Shown here one piece after another: positions 37,501-51,032 of a stretch of 64,000 nt of DNA; the stretch's first letter is position 1, and each line of letters starts with the position of its first letter. The stretch comes from Diprion similis (taxonomy: Eukaryota; Arthropoda; Insecta; Hymenoptera; Diprionidae). The notes under the pieces were generated by a model. The model saw only the letters and a program-made list of their open reading frames with translations, made no database searches and was not told the DNA's origin. The stretch covers positions 17,692,001 through 17,756,000 of the forward strand of contig NC_060110.1 of NCBI RefSeq assembly GCF_021155765.1, given 5' to 3'. The translations under genes were made by a program, and so were the position numbers.

Positions 37501-40500
37501 TAATGCTTTGCCACAACACGGTTGTAAGCTCCTTGAGTAATTACCCAGCCGTTTTACTTCCTCGGTTGGTTGCATAATGAATTTATAAGTAGGAAAACCG
37601 ATCGGTATATACATACCTGTATAGAAAAAAATAAGTGACTTTGGCAGAATTTTTACCTTCGCTGAATCCGCCAATCTTATAAATCACCGCTTTCCCACTT
37701 TATCTGGCTTCCTAATTTTTGAAGCAACAGTAACCGCTCATAAAAATTTACTTTAAATATAATATATAATTTAAATATACAGTGGATGTAATGATCCTAT
37801 GTACTCCTCGTGCCTTACGTAAATTTTTACCAAGTACTCACCACCATTTCTCCAATTTACCGAAGCCTCGAGTGACGCCATCGTTTTATAGTGATAATGA
37901 GAAAAAGAAGAGAGGAAAAAATGTTTTTATTGGAAAAGTGAAAGAGAGAACGGACGCTGGCGGATTTTGTTTCGGTCGAGTGTTAATTGGTTCTATCGAA
38001 AATATGACGGTCACGCCAATTGGCTGCATTTACATGTATCTCGTATGTATATGTACACTGCCGTTGTCCAATTATAGAAAATTAATTGGCAATCGATCAA
38101 CTACGACGACTCGGTTGCATTAAACTGGCGACGAGGCAAACAGCAAATAACGCGCCAGATTGCACGGAATTTACTGTCAAGCCCTTTGAATATATCGATG
38201 TTATTGTAAAGCGTCGACCAATTACGTTTGTGATAACCGTTGACGCGTATATTTACTCCTCGTTCGCCATTGCAGCATAAAATTAGTTTCGCCCATCATC
38301 CGGTTTCCATAACGTGATTGGGTGCGATCGTGATACCAATAATGATCAATTTCTAAACCGGATGTAGCACCGCGGATGTTGTTAGAGATCACTTTACACA
38401 CGCAAGCCAAGAAGTATCCTAAAGTACATTTTACGTTAACGTAAGTTTGTGCAAGATGAATACCTGAATTTGTATTTCGTGGGAGCTCCCATAAAAATGT
38501 TCCGACAAAGGTATAATAATATATAATATATTACACTCCTTTTTTGCGGCTCGGTCTTCTTCATCTTCTTCGTCTTAGCAGCGGGTCTAGAAAGCAAATA
38601 TTTGCCGCAACGAATTATAATCCGCGTGGAAGTTAAAATATAGTGACGCGGATGCCCGAGCTTTTGTGTTGGAAGTTTTTTTTTATAGAATTCGGCATCT
38701 TTCATGATGCTGCGGCAGGATTTTACGCGGGATGGAAATCGAGGAGATATTTAGCTTAGGATGAAGAGGTAATTCGCAACGCGTAGTCCTCTGTCGGCTC
38801 AATTCTTCCAGCTCCGGCATGTTACTGCACAGAATTCTTTCCTCGATGAAGGTGACATCTGATATCTTTCTTAATGAACCCATCAGTCGCGCCTTTATTA
38901 TATGTATATTACACTATCGGGCAGAACTGTATTCGGACACTCGTCATCGCTGCCATTAAAAACCACACCTACTGCTTACAGTACTTATCGTTGCCGAATA
39001 AATTTTGAATACGATTTTTCATTACCACACCCCAATTGCCAGTGTGGGAATATTGAAATGTGATTCGATTTTTTTTCTCTGTTTTTTCTGTTTTAACAAA
39101 AATCAACATTTTTTTCCCATACGTACTGGGTTATTACGGCGAAATCGAGAAACGCACTTTTCGCAAAGATTTATGTACACGCACAGAGATAGGATTAGGA
39201 CCTACAGGCAATCAGTGCTAAAATCTAATACCACCGTGCCCTAATGCCGTGACAATACCTGCAAAACAGACAAAACAGATGTTTTCACGTCTATAAGCAC
39301 GACGTTAAGTGGATGCTGGGGACACCTGCTGAGCTTGTTTCTCGGGGGTCACACTCGAGACTCTTGGCTTAAAAATCAAAAGCTTTCGCCCGGGAAACAC
39401 CCGTGAAACTGCGCCAGTGTTGCCGCGCTACGGGATGCTTGTCCTTTCCTGCAAAAGGAATCGTAGAAATTCGCAAAGCCATCTATACAGGCTTGACGTG
39501 GAAATTTCGACATGGAATCTGCCTACATAACGACAAAGAAGAGACTATGGCACAGAAACATGCCGCCAGCTCGGTGTACCAGTAACAGTATAGCTAGTCG
39601 ATACCAAAAAGCAAACAAGGAAACTACCGCCGTGTCAAAAAATCATCTAAGTCTTGGGGATGAGTAAATTCTGCAGTGTGCCAGTATTACAATTGTTAAA
39701 ATGAATTTGACGTGACTATAGATGTGGAAACTCGGTTTACTCGTATATCTACACCGTGCAGCAAAGTTGTATCTAATTAATGCAATGTGCATTATACTTT
39801 CCTTGTCGTACGACTATTTATCGTAATTAATTATCTAGACAAAGCCACATATTCGCCGGCGGCATGATTACGCTGTATGCAATAATTCCTGCAAGCAAAG
39901 CTTGTATAATAACAAGTTTAACAGAGCTGCTGCAGGCGGCAGGGTAAAGTAGCAGGCGTGAACGAATGAGGTAATATTTTCATGGTAGGTTTACTTTAAG
40001 ACCGAGATTCGAAACACACGTCCCTGTCACGGATGCCCCTGGGGGATGAAAATATTCAGAGTAAACTTCACGTCGGGATTATCCATGAACCTCATCTCTC
40101 CGACGTGAGTACGACAGCCAATTAGGTGTTACCTCTCGTGAAAACATACGACTGGAACTGAAGGGATTTGGGAGAACAGTGGGTGGGTGGTTACAGGTCG
40201 CGATGTAATTTGTATAATATACTTCTTGACTTGGGATTCTTCATCCTTCCAGAATATGTTTATAACCTAGTAAATCCTCCGAGCGCTCAAAAACTGAGAT
40301 TAGAGTGAAAAATCAGGCTTCGATTTCACGCGAAAGCGAAACTCGCGAAACGTTTAGCTCGACAGAAAACCGAATGGACTCAATTGGGCTCCATTTGCTG
40401 GACTTAAGATCCTCCGATTTAGTCTTACGTAGCTATAATAGTTGATTACCGCGAAGACAATTATTTCCAAAAGAAATTAATTCCTACCACGCAAAAATTC

Positions 40501-43153
40501 GACGTAACATCTCGAGCAGCAATGTGACTGCAGAAGTTGACGACTTTTATTGACTTCCGATTGCATTACCATTTATTTCACTCCCCCGTGATAATTTGAT
40601 AAGATCGCTGAAGGGATAGCGCAGCACTCTGCCGTTGACAATGCAATTAACTTTTGCTTTGTCCCGTGAACACGAGTTGTCATATACTTGTCGTGGGCAG
40701 GCCAATAAGCAGGGCTCTCGCTGCTCCGACAATGGGGCCAACTTATTATATTCATGAGTCTCAGCTCGTTCGCACTTCAGGGGAAGTGAGAATACGAGAA
40801 GTACTTTGATGCGGCAAATTTACCCCTCCTCGATCTAGTCAACGTGTTCTATTATATGATTTGCAGAGAATGAAACCATACCGCTGTTGAAAACACAGTT
40901 CACACGCTGGTCCGATTTTATTATGCAGCAGGAAATATTATTTAGAATGGAGATGAATTCAACTGCGCCGTTTCAGAAAATGAAATACTGGTTTTCTCCG
41001 ATCATTTTGTACCCTGCTCGTTGTAAAAAAAAAAAAGAAAACGTTTTCGCCGTTTCGCCTTGCGATACGTTTTAATTACTAGGTCAAGATTTCTTGGTTT
41101 TGCAAGTACTATTTTAACGAATCTCCCTAAGGCGGAAAGCAGCTTGTCGTACAGAATCGTAATGCAACTTTGGTAATTTGAATCGTGTTTTGTACCGCCA
41201 TCTTGGTCTCGCATAGACTCCGATGTGCGACGTTTCGCAAGGCTGGCTCACGCCAAATTCTTCAAACTGGTTGTACAAAATGGGTCCTAATCCACAGTGC
41301 GACTAAATCCCACCTCTCGCACGCTGCCTCGAACTGCAACTGCAGCGTCAATCAGAACTTGTACATGTGCAGCACCGCCCGTTTATCCCCATATCGTCCA
41401 TATGCCGATATCCTATGGTTGCCCCGAGAATGCGAGCAAAACATTTAAGGCGCGCTTAGCGATTAGCCTTCGACATCTGAACTCGGATTGCGACCGAATT
41501 ACTAGAAGAACTATAAAAAATAGCGTGCAACATGCACTATACACTTATTTTGCATACCGCTCCGATTAACCGTTTAATATTCATCTCTATGATGATTTCC
41601 ATGTTATTGTTGCATAAAAACTATGAACGTACAGCAACCAGAGATTCATATAAAAGAACGAGAATCACGAAGGGTTCTAACAGCATGCCGTGTGTAAAGC
41701 TGTAAGGGTGATGCAGAGGGCAGGGATACATGGGATCTAGGATCTCTGGATTCGACCACGATTAACGTCCGGATTAGGATTAGGGCTGGCATATATGTAT
41801 CCGTGCGAAAGAATAGCCCGTATATTCGCACACGCGGCGAAATTGTGCGCGTATGTAAGTTTCTGAACGGTTTCAACGTATGGATGGACTGCTATATATA
41901 ATACAACGTCGAACACACGTACGGTGGTTCCGTTTATACCATCGTACGCACACAAATCGGAATTATGTACATAATCTACACATATGTACATGTATAATAT
42001 TTCTACTACGTGCGTAGAAGCTGCACGCGAGATTTTCCCATCCCCTAATACCCATTACAACGGTTTTATGTTCTTAAATCGGGCCACATGGACGCGGGAT
42101 CTTAAATAATTGAAGAGACATTTTACGGATTACAGTTCAACGATACCCGGCGTACCTGGCGTGACGATGGGGACCCAATTTTTGCGCCTGATTTTCCGGT
42201 CATTCTCGTCGTCTAAAGAAAATTTTTATAATCTCAACAATATCAGCAAAGTTTAAAGCGTTAGTTTTACTAGTGAAAAAAGAGGTATTGAAAACAAACA
42301 AACTCTTACATCGAACAAAGGGGTCCGGCCTGATTATCGCTAAGATGGTATAACAGCGTTAAGTGAGGAATCGGTTTGAAATGAGTAATATCAAATAATT
42401 TAAGCAGTCTGGAAAATAATAATTATCATATTCGTGGATTAACTGAATGGTGTAAAATAGGCATTTGCATCTGATTATGATATCTATTTCACTGTACATT
42501 TCAGACACAATTTCCGCAATTGCACAATCTTCTACTCTGCACATCATGGGTGAGGATCTTCACCTGAATGCATATCGCGTATGCAGACACACACATGTAG
42601 CTGTAGATCCAGGGAACAGGCGAACGGAAGGTACAAAGAGAGCGGCGTGAAAAAACGGTAATACACGGGGCGTCTGATGATTATCCACACTAAATGCGTC
42701 AGCCCCCTCCACCGGCTCCAACCCTCCGGTTACGAAGTTACGCTTCCGGTTGTCATCGCGAAATTCTGTCCCCGAGAACGGCGTTTTCCTAGGGGATGGA
42801 ACTCGAGGCCACGCCTAGCAGCCAATCGGCGAGAAGACTGCAGGGTGGCTCAGGCAGCGAGGGTGGCGCGTCGACGAGGAACTACGAGGCCGGGGCTTCG
42901 TGTCTGGACATTTGTCTCTTCTAGTCAACGAAAAGCTCGTCGAGGAGAGGGCGTCGAAATTCGCCAATGCACCGGCTCGAGTTTTCACCCGAATTGTACA
43001 ATTTCTTTCCGCCTTCTGTTGTCGTGAACCTCGTTTTTCATTCGTCTCGGTAATCAGTCGACGAATGCAAACACGCGCCGTGTCGCAACATGTTCAAATC
43101 GAGGATATTCATCAATCGACGCTGATAAATCGTCTGCTGTGTTTCAAACGGGC
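31536..43153. other. 11.6 kb region between Tps1 and goosecoid without a supported gene
   Basis: The left part (31.5-35 kb) is AT-rich and should hold the Tps1 3' UTR; the first AATAAA I noticed is at 32837-32842, and another lies near 34283. From about 35.0 to 43.1 kb the composition becomes GC-richer with many short frames on both strands (for example 37004-37540 plus, 37312-37674 minus, 41185-41569 plus). None shows a domain, signal peptide or coherent splice structure. Lying directly upstream of a developmental transcription factor, the area is a plausible enhancer domain, which is inference. Confidence 0.5.
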
Positions 43154-43190
43154 TATAAAACGTCCGTAAATCACTGATCAGAAGTTTCGT
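43154..43190 (+). promoter_or_regulatory. Gsc: Candidate goosecoid core promoter
   Basis: TATAAAA at 43154-43160 is followed 26 bases later by ATCAGAAG, an initiator-like site at about 43180. The coding start is at 43592, giving a 5' UTR of about 410 nt without need of an intron. Confidence 0.5.
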
Positions 43191-43591
43191 GAAGTTAGAA
43201 CCGGCGGGATTGAAGAAAACTCAAAAAGTGCCAGAGTGCCTGATTCGTTGATTAGTTTCCATTCCGATTGGCTCGGGCTGATCAAATTTGCTCGACTTTA
43301 AGGTGAAAGTGATCCAACTCTGCACCGACGCGACGGATGCTGAAATCTGTGCAAACCACCGACGTGAATAGATATAGAGAGTTGGCAAGCCGGAAAATAA
43401 TTCGAGACAAACGTCGAGGCGATTGCTTTGAGTGCGAATATCATACACGGGGCAATCCGTTCGTCGAAGCGAATGTTGCGTCCTACTTCCGGTGAATTGG
43501 ATCCCCTGAAGGACCTCGGAAAGACAATTGAGGAAGTTTCACGATCTGGCAAATCGTGCGGAGTCACCTCGGAGGAAATAATATTTGGAAC

Positions 43592-46500
43592 ATGGTAGAA
43601 AGCAGCTTCGCCGGCGACTCCCCAAAATCAAGATCCTCGATGACCGAACCTTCCAGCCCTGTTCAGGACGGACCAGGACTTTCTGGGTACAGTCACGCCT
43701 ACTTGTACGGCTACGGGGCCGACACCTTGCAGCAAAAAATCAAGTCCGAATCCCAGATAATCCAGTCGTCAAGAGATCATGTGGATCTCGATCGCGAACG
43801 CGTATTTTCCAGGAGCATTCACAGCCCTGCGAGTCCTGATCAATTGAATTACCGTCCGTCCGTGTCCAGGCCCAGCTCTTCTTCGGCTACCATGTCTTCG
43901 CCCACGTCCATATTCACCATCGACAGTATCCTCGCCCCTCGTACAGGTGGTAACGTCACCCCGACGAGCTCCGGAAGTTTGTCCACCGTGTCGAATGCCG
44001 AACCAATTAACTCGCCGCCGAGGACAGCCACGATGCATCCGCTTCAGCAGCAGCTCCATCACTTGGCGTTCACGTCTGCAGATTTTCTAGGTGGGTTTGA
44101 ATTTTCAACTCGCTCGTAACGAAGATTGCGTGTTTTTATTCAAAAACGGCCAGGAACCGTTGAAGGGAACTTCATTCAAGGGGAATTTTCATTACGAGTA
44201 CTTGATTCATATTTCCGATTTGTCGGAACTTCGTTCCACCGTTCTTCGATGAATAGTTGAAACCGTTTTAGAAAAATACTGGAGGGGTCACTTCGATAGT
44301 CCACATCACTTGGAAACCCCGAATGTATTTACACAGCGGCGATGATTCGCTAAATTAAAATTCTGTTGTCTTTACTACTGCACGGGGCTTCCGTAGAACC
44401 GTTACAAGAAGCCGTAGTAAGTGTGAAATGAAGATTCATCGTTTCCTATATGAGACGCGCCCATTTTTATTAGGCAATAAAAGATCTTTCAAAAATCAAA
44501 TTTCATTTCTAAAGCCCATGGATAGATTTCACACCCGTTTTGCGTACAACGTAATAGGCGAGTATAAATTAATTATCGATCCTGCTTATGAGTTGACAGA
44601 ATTGTTCTTGCCCGAATTCTCTAACATCCCAAGCGATTCCGATACCAAAGATATGTGATGAGATTCTAATAAGAATTCGAAGAATATTTTTACCCTGCAG
44701 TCACGGGCTGCAGTATTTTTCCTTTTCAAAGGAAAATTGTCTGGTCCGCGGTGCACTCGAGACGAGACAAATCCGACGTAAAACCTGAAGGCATCACCCG
44801 TCTCGCCTTTTTACCACCTTAAAAGCGCTAAGTATTTTCGTATTTTTTCCCACCCCGAGACTGGAACTAGAAACGCATCGTCGCCCTGAAACCTACAATC
44901 CGTCTTCCTCTCGCATGGACGGTTTCGCGCTTGCAAATCTGCCGCGAACTCCGGATGGAGAGCAAAGCTCTTTTTCTATGGAGAGCGTACAGGCACCGAC
45001 GAGCAGGGGAAGGGGGGAGAAACGTTTAGGGGTAAAATGTAAGCAGCTTTTTTTGTAAGATTTTAAATAAGGTCTCTCGGGGGAATACGGACTCGGCACC
45101 GGAGTCTCGACGCCTCGTGACATGCGAGGGAACGCTAAGTGTGCGCAGCAGAGTTTAAACTCTGGAGAAATGTAATCCAGGTGAAGCCTTAATGGACTCA
45201 CAGCTAAACTGGATTCATATTTGCCAATCTGATATGCATTCTCAGGCTCGTTTATTTGATCACCTCAGACGGCTGTACTGCACTATTGCATAAATTTGTA
45301 TGAAAAAAAAAAGAATGAAAAATCAGTTATACTGATTCGAACCAATTTCGAATCCATTTCCACTATCCGATTCAATCTGATTCTCAGTTTAGGTCTTTCA
45401 TTTAGCTCACGAAGAAACGTGTGAACTGATTAAACTTCCATTCGTTTTGTAAACGTTACAGTTTGTAAGAGGGCACCAATTGTACAAAATTATAATCCGT
45501 GATTAGTGAGGGTGTACCTTTGTCAAATTGGATTACCTAGTTACTTAGGCTAGTTTAGAGTAAACATTAAATTTTCGACTAGACTAACTCTTGCTTATCT
45601 GATTGTTGCCTCTCTGTTTGTTTCAGCTGCCGCCTATCCGGGACTCTATCCTGGCGGTTACGTTGCTGCGATGGCAGCGGCTGGTGTTTCGCTCCACGGA
45701 CAACCGGCTTTTTATCACGCGACGCACCCTTATCACATGAGTCCAGGAGTTCCGGGGGCTGGACCGATGACCAAGAGGAAACGGCGCCATCGTACGATAT
45801 TCACCGAAGAACAATTGGAGCAGTTGGAAGCCACCTTTGACAAGACTCATTACCCCGATGTCTTGCTCAGAGAGCAGTTGGCCCTCCAGGTCGATTTGAA
45901 GGAAGAGCGCATCGAAGTGAGTTGAATTTTGATAAATTAAGAAACGTTCCAATATTTCGTTGAAAATCCTTTACCTTAATTAGAATGAAAAATTAAGTTT
46001 TTTAAACGGTAAAGCTGAGAGAGTTTCTTCCGAGTATATTGTGCAGTTACGTGTGTTTGAAACGACTGGTAGGATCGACGCGTTCACTTTCAATTATTGA
46101 GATTTTGTTGATACTCCGAATTTGTTGTGTTAAAATAATACAGGACTGTGTTCCCAAATATTTGTAAAGCCCTTGAAATTCTTTCCCTTTAAAGTCCAAA
46201 CATGGATGGATTCGGTAGAATTATTTCGACAAACAGCGCTGACAAGCCTTGTATACCTATAAAAGACCCGAGGGTCTTCCTGCACGGCTGGCAGGAAGAG
46301 ACACGAAGGTTCAGGACAGAGTATCCAGTGGTGGAACCTCCGCAGTGGGTCTGACAAATTGGTTTTTTGAGAAATGAAAGATATTCGGTTACTCTCTGGT
46401 AAATATTTGACCTACCCGCGTTTGGTCGATATGCACAATTTATAATGTAAGCAAAGCCTCACTGTCGGAAGTCAATTGTTTGTAGCGTTAATGCCGTTAA

Positions 46501-49500
46501 TGCACAAAGCCTATAATATTTTAATGTGACTAAAATGTCCTAAAACAGTCCGATCGGAGTGGTTTTGTTTGACATGCTGAGACTGTACGATACATTTTTG
46601 TCATCCATTAACTCTCCTACTTATTATCACCCTCGTTTTCCATACCGTATTAGCTTTTACATTTTCACATATTCTTTGCCGGATTTTAGAAAATTGTATT
46701 CACACCGTTGAAAATAGGTGCTTCGAAAACCCCATACTCACAACTTGTCCCAACTGTTTTCTACGCGACCATCTTTACCTGTTCCTCAGTAAACTCAATC
46801 TACATGTTTAATTATGATTCTATATTGAGACTCTCGTTGAAATATGATCGAAGTCTAAGGATAATTTCACAGCACGATGTAGTGTTCAGACTTCCGAACT
46901 TTACTTATTCGATAGTTCTTGACTAGGAAACTCGTCTACGTCACCTTGACAAACCCTTCAAGTTTAAGTTAATATTTCCCGAGAAAATTCTGCGCTTTGA
47001 CAAGTGCCCTGGTTAATAGACCGAGATGTAACTTATTCCTCATTTCTCACGCGATAGTCGATCGATTACCAATCGCGACAAATAATTAAACCTCTTCTCA
47101 ATTACGCGGTTTCAATGAAGGTACAAGAAGGAAAATTCTGGACTCACTTGATACTTGTTTAGCCACGACGCACAACACTTGCAGATTTCGCAATATTATG
47201 TATCTACAAACGAGATTTGCGAAAGAGTACTCAAAGATCTCTAGTATATCTTACCGTCGTCATGATACAGCGTTTTGGAAGCTAGTATATGACGTATATT
47301 CCTGGACCACCCACGTCGAGAGGTAATATCGCTTGGACTTTGAGAGGCTTAGTCAAGGAGTCTTTTCTGCAGTGAGGCAGCTTCTGGATTTTGGAACAAC
47401 ACCAACCTCGCCGCAGTGAGCGATCACATCGGAGATCTTCGCTTCTCTATAGATCTAAATTCCTAAAGAAATACAAAATTTGTTTGCACAGACGGCTCTT
47501 CGCTGCAATGCTGTGAGCCAAGATATTCGGAAGGGTACATATATATATATACGAGTATTCCCTACGAAACGCTATAGTCGTCCCGTTTCTTTGTAAGATT
47601 TTACTGTTTTATCGTCGGAAGCTTTTCTCCGTCGGAGTTCAAAGCATTGGCAAAATTACAATTCGTCACTCCTCGCACTTTACTTTTTCACGTCACCGTG
47701 AATATATAAATCGTAAAATTTGTCTGAGAATGTGCAATATCATTAGGGAAGCAAACCAACTGACAATTGTACAATTGTAACAATGAGTATCGGTTGTCTT
47801 CGGTATAATCGACTCGGACAGGCGTGTCGTGCAAAACGCAGGCGTGATATACACGGGTTAAAATTCTTTGATCCTTTCTCGTCCCCTCGCCCTTTCTCCA
47901 TTACCTCTGGGCCTCTCACCCTTACAGTTCTCATCCATTCGGAGGGTGTTGTCGTTGGCTTATAAATCTACAGTACATCTTTCACGAGTTGCTTTGATGC
48001 AACAACACATATAATATTCAAATAAATTATCTTGTATGTCGATAATTTTTTCATTTTTTTTCTTTCGTTTTTTTATTTACTTTAAATCATGACAATTTCT
48101 TGTCGAAATCTGAAAAATATATTAGTTATCGTATACGAAAGACTAGACGGCACATTGAATTGATAGAAGTTGTTCGATTCATCATCATCGAAGGGCTGCA
48201 AATGTTTAAAATGAAAGCTCAGACACGACAGATAAAAAAAAAAAAAAAAAAATTGACCACGCAATTACGGTACCTATAAATTATACAAATTTTAATGTCT
48301 ACAGATTTAAGAAAAATCGCGGTAGTATAAATTCACGGAAGAGTTTGTCATGCATATACTAACTCTGGTTTGTTTTTTTGTGTGTGTGTGTGTGTTTTTT
48401 TTTATTAGAAATGATGAAGCGAGTAAATATGACATAATACTGCCGCAGATAAGAAAACCCTGACTTCACTGTGAAATTTCGCACCTAGGGAGTCCTGGAA
48501 AATCCTAATCTGCTTTTACTGCCTAAAACTTTGAACAGACCGTACACAGTGAAAAGGCGCATTCATTTATTTGGGAAAAGTAAATAGCCAAAGACTTTAC
48601 CGATTATACTGTTTTCCCGGTGTTTCTTTTTTTTTTCTACTTCCGTAGTACAACAAACGTTTCTACGAAGTTTTAAACGAAACTGCTGCCTACCTTCAAA
48701 ACGGGACAATTTACAATTTATAAAAAAATTCATGAAAATTTACTCTCATACGCTTTACGTGTAGGTAGACGAACTAACGATATTCCAAATTATTATTCCA
48801 TCTTCGACGTCGTCGCGACAACCTTGGATACAGTGCGTGTCTGTTAATGGTGAAAGTAATAAAATAATACGTATACAGGTATAAACGGCTATTGTCAATG
48901 CATGTCAATATTTGCAAGATATTTATATAAATGGATGAGTTTGCTCTGGTCTCCGTTGATACTTGGTCGATTTACGTTGAAATTTGAAATATAATATTCA
49001 CGAAAAATGATGTTGGGTTCACACGTACTCTGGTCAATTGTTGTTGTAATCACGACCTTTCCGATGATATGTTGAAAAGGAGACCTTGTCAACGGATTTG
49101 GAAAGATTTTTAATGACAAACACTATGGAGTATAGCTTGAAAATCTCGCTTCCGGGATCCGATGATATGGCGCAAAATTTGAATATCGTGAATCGTGTCT
49201 TCACATAACCTTGACTGATTCATTACTAATAATAACAAAGTGAAGAGTAAGCCGTTCATTTTTGGTAAAAAGAAATCTATTGTACATTGAGATGTAGATA
49301 TGAAAATAATGGAACTGTTATCTGACGACAATGGTAGTCGAATGAAAAATTATGGACAGAACTTTATTAATAAAATTATAATAAACTATCACCAAAAATG
49401 TTCTTAAAATTCATGAATTTTATTTTCTTGCATTATTCCAAAGGACCACTTCAATTCCCAGAGACTTGTTAAATCTATAAGCGAGATGTATGGAGACATG

Positions 49501-49819
49501 CTTCTCTGCTTCGCACCAATTGATTCTGACGCAGACAAGTCTCGTTCGTCAGCTCGCGAACTCGTGTCACGATTGAATTACACCGCTTCATTGCCTGTTA
49601 TCAATTTTGTTGTTTCAGGTGTGGTTCAAAAACAGACGGGCCAAGTGGCGTAAGCAAAAAAGAGAAGAACAGGAAAGGCTTCGTAAGCTGCAGCTCGAAC
49701 AACGGCAACGTACCGACGACGCTGTCGTCATGTCGCCAATAAGAGTCGCGAATCATCTTACCCTTAGGAAAGATCCTCATGACCAGGATACAGACAGCTC
49801 TGATCTTGAAGTGGCGTAG
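43592..49819 (+). CDS. Gsc: Homeobox protein Goosecoid
   Basis: Three exons (43592-44090, 45627-45916, 49619-49819) join in phase to 329 residues. The eh1/GEH repressor motif [11 protein letters not shown] is at residues 106-116; this motif recruits Groucho corepressors in the family. The homeodomain occupies about residues 218-277, starting [20 protein letters not shown] and ending [15 protein letters not shown]. Lysine at homeodomain position 50 (residue 267) predicts binding to TAATCC-type sites. The intron at 45916/49619 falls between homeodomain positions 46 and 47, a common paired-class site. The N-terminal part is Ser/Pro-rich, with LQQQLHH before the first junction. The first in-frame ATG is 43592. 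A polyadenylation signal lies at 49910-49915. Gsc acts in the nucleus as a repressor in foregut and head patterning in insects. Confidence 0.96.
48380..48395. repeat. (GT)n microsatellite
   Basis: Short GT repeat flanked by T runs in goosecoid intron 2. Confidence 0.75.
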
Positions 49820-49919
49820 TCTTCGAAAACCGTCAAACTCGCAAACAGACCAGAGAATTTTTATTCCGGTTTCCATGCTTTCACGATTTACAAAATTTGA
49901 ATAAAGATTCGAGGCGTGC

Positions 49920-50538
49920 AGTGCAGTATTCGGTCATATCTTATTCTCGGCCGAGTGTAAATAAGATGTAAATATGCCTGTAAATATTGATGAACTATGA
50001 ATGTAGAGAAATTAATAAATTATTGTTCAAATAGGAAAGACAAAAGGGATTACAATTACGTTTATGATTCACAAATCATTTCCTTACAATCGTCGTCCAT
50101 ATATTTATGCCAGGTACGGATATGAAAACTGAATGCTTATCGATTTCAACTACAATCTTATAGCACAGGTTTGTACGTTGGAAAAATCATTGTAACATTT
50201 TCCTTTGAAGTAAAATGATCAGATCTCCACGCCTGAAAATTAATTCAGCCTTCCAGGTAATTCTATAATTTGGACAGATGTTTTAACTATATTATAATTA
50301 TCTATCATATTAGAAACAGCGATACCATTAGTCGATAAATATCACGAAAGCGGAGCGGAAAGTGTGTCGGAAATTTTTATACAGTATAGACATTTTTCGA
50401 AAATCAAAAACCAGCTTTAGACGTTTTCCATAAATATGAAATGCCACATTGTACATACGCTTTGCGTTCGCATATCTAGTAAGTATAAGTGAATTCTGGC
50501 CTTCAACGTAAACGGATTCGATATCGGGCATTGTAGAC
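49920..50538. other. Intergenic, goosecoid to fucosyltransferase cluster
   Basis: AT-rich, no gene supported. The frame at 50328-50555 (minus) shows no recognisable family. Confidence 0.5.
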
Positions 50539-50600
50539 TGATAAAACACGTGCACCTAGATTTAGTCAGTCACGCAGCGTCGCTTGCCGACACGAGATCG
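50539..50600 (+). promoter_or_regulatory. Conserved promoter-like block of fucosyltransferase copy A
   Basis: A block with GATAAAACACGTG, then the initiator-like TTAGTCAGTCA and CGTCGCTTG, closely matches 53922-53983 upstream of copy B. TCAGT (50566-50570) matches the arthropod initiator. It lies about 450 bp upstream of the ATG. Confidence 0.5.
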
Positions 50601-51032
50601 ATCTAAAAATTAATAATTTCGTGTAATATAAAATGTAAAACGAGTGCAGAATGAGTGCGGTAGACAATAAAGTGCAACAAAAAGGTATATAAAAATATAT
50701 GCCAGTGATTGAGCATATTTTAAAAACAATTTAAAACTTCCTGTCCATTGAATAATGACATCAAATTGTACTCAGGCAGATCAGAGTTTCTAGATTCAAT
50801 TTAACTATTGAGAATATTGTTGTGCTAAATGCACAAAGTGCTATTCGACTAATGATTCACGGTTTTCATAAAATTGTGCGGCAGAGTTTGAAGTAGGAAC
50901 GAATGTAAGAATCACATTCGTAAAGGTAGTTCACAGATTCAGACCCATTACGTCACTCCATAGGTAAAGATATATAAAATTTCATACTGTAACAACAGTG
51001 AAGATTTACATAACGCACCGCATGTTTGAAAA

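Noticed and set aside
37004-37674. Chain of ORFs upstream of goosecoid
   Set aside because: Frames on both strands overlap, no consistent exon junctions, no motif; I could not support a gene.
43769-44062. Minus-strand ORFs opposite goosecoid exon 1
   Set aside because: Shadow frames of a GC-rich coding exon.
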